Shown piece after piece: positions 62,822 to 64,000 of a stretch of 64,000 bases of DNA. The DNA is from Epithemia pelagica. Lineage: Eukaryota; Bacillariophyta; Bacillariophyceae; Surirellales; Surirellaceae. The notes under the pieces are model-generated. The model was given only the letters and a program-made list of their open reading frames with translations, ran no database searches and was not told the DNA's origin. The stretch covers positions 4,030,001-4,094,000 of the forward strand of contig OX337228.1 of the NCBI GenBank assembly GCA_946965045.2. The letters run 5' to 3'. Both the position numbers and the translations under genes were made by a program. The first letter of the stretch is position 1. Each line of letters starts with the position of its first letter.

Positions 62822-64000
62822 ATGTCCTTTTCGACGTCGGGCAGTGTGTTACCGCAACGTGATCAAACCACCAAAGACGCTGCAATCTCAAGATGGGGTC
62901 CCAAAACTGACGAACCACCAAGAGAACAGGCAATAAGAATGGAGAGGTCTCCCAATACCAGCGACTTTGAGGATCTGGAACCTCTGGATGTCGAAGCCAA
63001 GGCTTCCCTTTTGGGTGCGACAACCAATGCAACCACGGCCGAACAATCTACCAAACCTCACGACGAAGATCCATTCCGAGAAAACAACATGCCTCCCACT
63101 CCACTGGATCTCTCCAACACTAACAATGCAGACCAGCCTTCGCGAAAGCGAAAGAATCCGTCACCACGGACGCCTCCGTCCAGTTCGACCGTCAAGAACG
63201 ACATTCCCACCACATGCGCGGTGGTACCTGGCAAGGCGATTCCAATAGAAAAATATTTGGCAGATTTTCGCCTACTAGAAGAGGTAGAATGGGGACCCCG
63301 CCGCGACGAAGATGGCTATGATTCCGATCAACCCTTGGCGCCTCGGCCCAAAACACGCCATACGGAGGAAATATGCAACTGTCATACACCACCGGCTGGT
63401 CAAAAATGGACCTGCCGTAGTGATGATTGTATCAACTACGCATGTCGTGAAGAATGTAGAAGAATTAACTGCATCGAGAAGTGTGGCAATCAACGATTAT
63501 CCCGACGAGAATTCAAACAGGTCGAGGTTTTTGATGCTGGACCAAAGGGATATGGACTCCGTGTTTTGGAGGATTGTGTCAGGGGTGATATAATCCAAGA
63601 GTACACTGGTCAGGCCGTTCGGGAAAGCTCCCTCGCGAAGCTCTTTCGTTCCTATCAGCAAGAGCGTCGGCTCTATATCATGGCACTCGATGACAAGGTC
63701 TTTCTCGATGCTAGAAAGGCTGGGGGCTTGGCCCGCTTTATCAACCACTCGTGCAATCCCAATTGTAAAGTCGAAAAGTGGAGGGTCAAAGGCATTTACC
63801 GGGCAGCTGTCGAAGCACTGCGTGACATCAAGGCAGGGACAGAGCTCACCTTTGACTACCAATGGAGCCGAAAGATTGGGCGTGCTCCGACCAAATGTTA
63901 TTGCGGCGAACCCAACTGTCGAGGCACCCTCGAAATTAGCCGGTCGGTCGAAGAAGTGCAATTAGAACGGCTTCTTTCGGGAAACTGGATCGCACCAAAA
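62822..64000 (+). CDS. AWS-SET-post-SET histone lysine methyltransferase (3' end outside window)
   Basis: The open frame runs from ATG 62822 through the right edge without a stop (393 codons). A disordered charged N terminus (1-150) is followed by an AWS zinc domain from Cys185 (CNCHTPPAG, then CRSDDCINYACREEC). SET begins near 233 (VFDAGPKGYGLRVLE), with the catalytic core RFINHSCNPNC (Asn308-His309) and LTFDYQW. Post-SET is CYCGEPNCRG (about 359). AWS plus SET plus post-SET defines the SETD2/NSD/ASH1 class, mainly histone H3 Lys36 methyltransferases; Lys36 specificity is inferred from class. More domains (e.g. PHD, WW) may lie beyond the window. Confidence 0.9.
   Translation, partial: MSFSTSGSVLPQRDQTTKDAAISRWGPKTDEPPREQAIRMERSPNTSDFEDLEPLDVEAKASLLGATTNATTAEQSTKPHDEDPFRENNMPPTPLDLSNTNNADQPSRKRKNPSPRTPPSSSTVKNDIPTTCAVVPGKAIPIEKYLADFRLLEEVEWGPRRDEDGYDSDQPLAPRPKTRHTEEICNCHTPPAGQKWTCRSDDCINYACREECRRINCIEKCGNQRLSRREFKQVEVFDAGPKGYGLRVLEDCVRGDIIQEYTGQAVRESSLAKLFRSYQQERRLYIMALDDKVFLDARKAGGLARFINHSCNPNCKVEKWRVKGIYRAAVEALRDIKAGTELTFDYQWSRKIGRAPTKCYCGEPNCRGTLEISRSVEEVQLERLLSGNWIAPK

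Overview
The window is nuclear DNA of a microalga, most likely a pennate diatom (inference). The signs are short GT-AG introns of about 60-100 bp, tightly packed genes on both strands, a gene with two copies of the DUF6824-type domain that is abundant in diatoms, and a Ty1/copia element of the kind common in diatom genomes. All conserved genes are eukaryotic housekeeping genes. I see no bacterial operon, rRNA, tRNA or CRISPR array.

Layout. Positions 1-894 hold the end of an unrecognised minus-strand gene with a 13-residue repeat. Positions 2089-17014 are one 14.9-kb Ty1/copia retrotransposon with 269-bp LTRs differing at one base and a 5-bp target duplication (AGGAC). It has an intact 1709-residue Gag-Pol and five 443-bp tandem units between pol and the 3' LTR. 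Nested in the fifth unit, on the opposite strand, is a 7.24-kb retroelement with CCCH-finger Gag, reverse transcriptase, RNase H and tyrosine recombinase, broken only by in-frame stops. The copia element lies 105 bp upstream of the start codon of a 14-exon full-size ABCA transporter (17125-23904).

From 24354 on, genes are compact: ORC2 (+), ERCC1 (-), an HRD1-type ER ubiquitin ligase (+), a DUF2470 membrane protein (-), a decayed DNA transposon with 11-bp inverted ends (31555-35343), a TOM1/THH1-like seven-helix protein (-), AP-4 epsilon (+), a two-exon double-DUF6824 protein (-), exportin-4 (+), V-ATPase subunit F (-, two exons), mitochondrial intermediate peptidase (-), LTV1 (-), a TFIIB-like zinc-ribbon protein (+), a 1935-residue coiled-coil protein (-) and, running off the right end, an AWS-SET-post-SET histone methyltransferase (+). 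Most neighbours are divergent pairs sharing 300-700 bp or convergent pairs separated by 85-240 bp. They do not form one pathway.

The most interesting signal is in the copia element. The 14 nt directly after the 5' LTR, where a tRNA primer should bind, are perfectly complementary to a stretch inside the same LTR that starts one base after a TCATTC initiator-like motif. This is the geometry of Tf1-type self-priming, in which the transcript's own 5' end primes reverse transcription. I do not know of it being described for a Ty1/copia element. The same initiator in the 3' LTR points at the ABCA gene with no intervening ATG. A second interesting signal is a canonical -1 slippery heptamer, with a small hairpin 7 nt downstream, exactly where the nested element's RNase H frame hands over to its tyrosine-recombinase frame.
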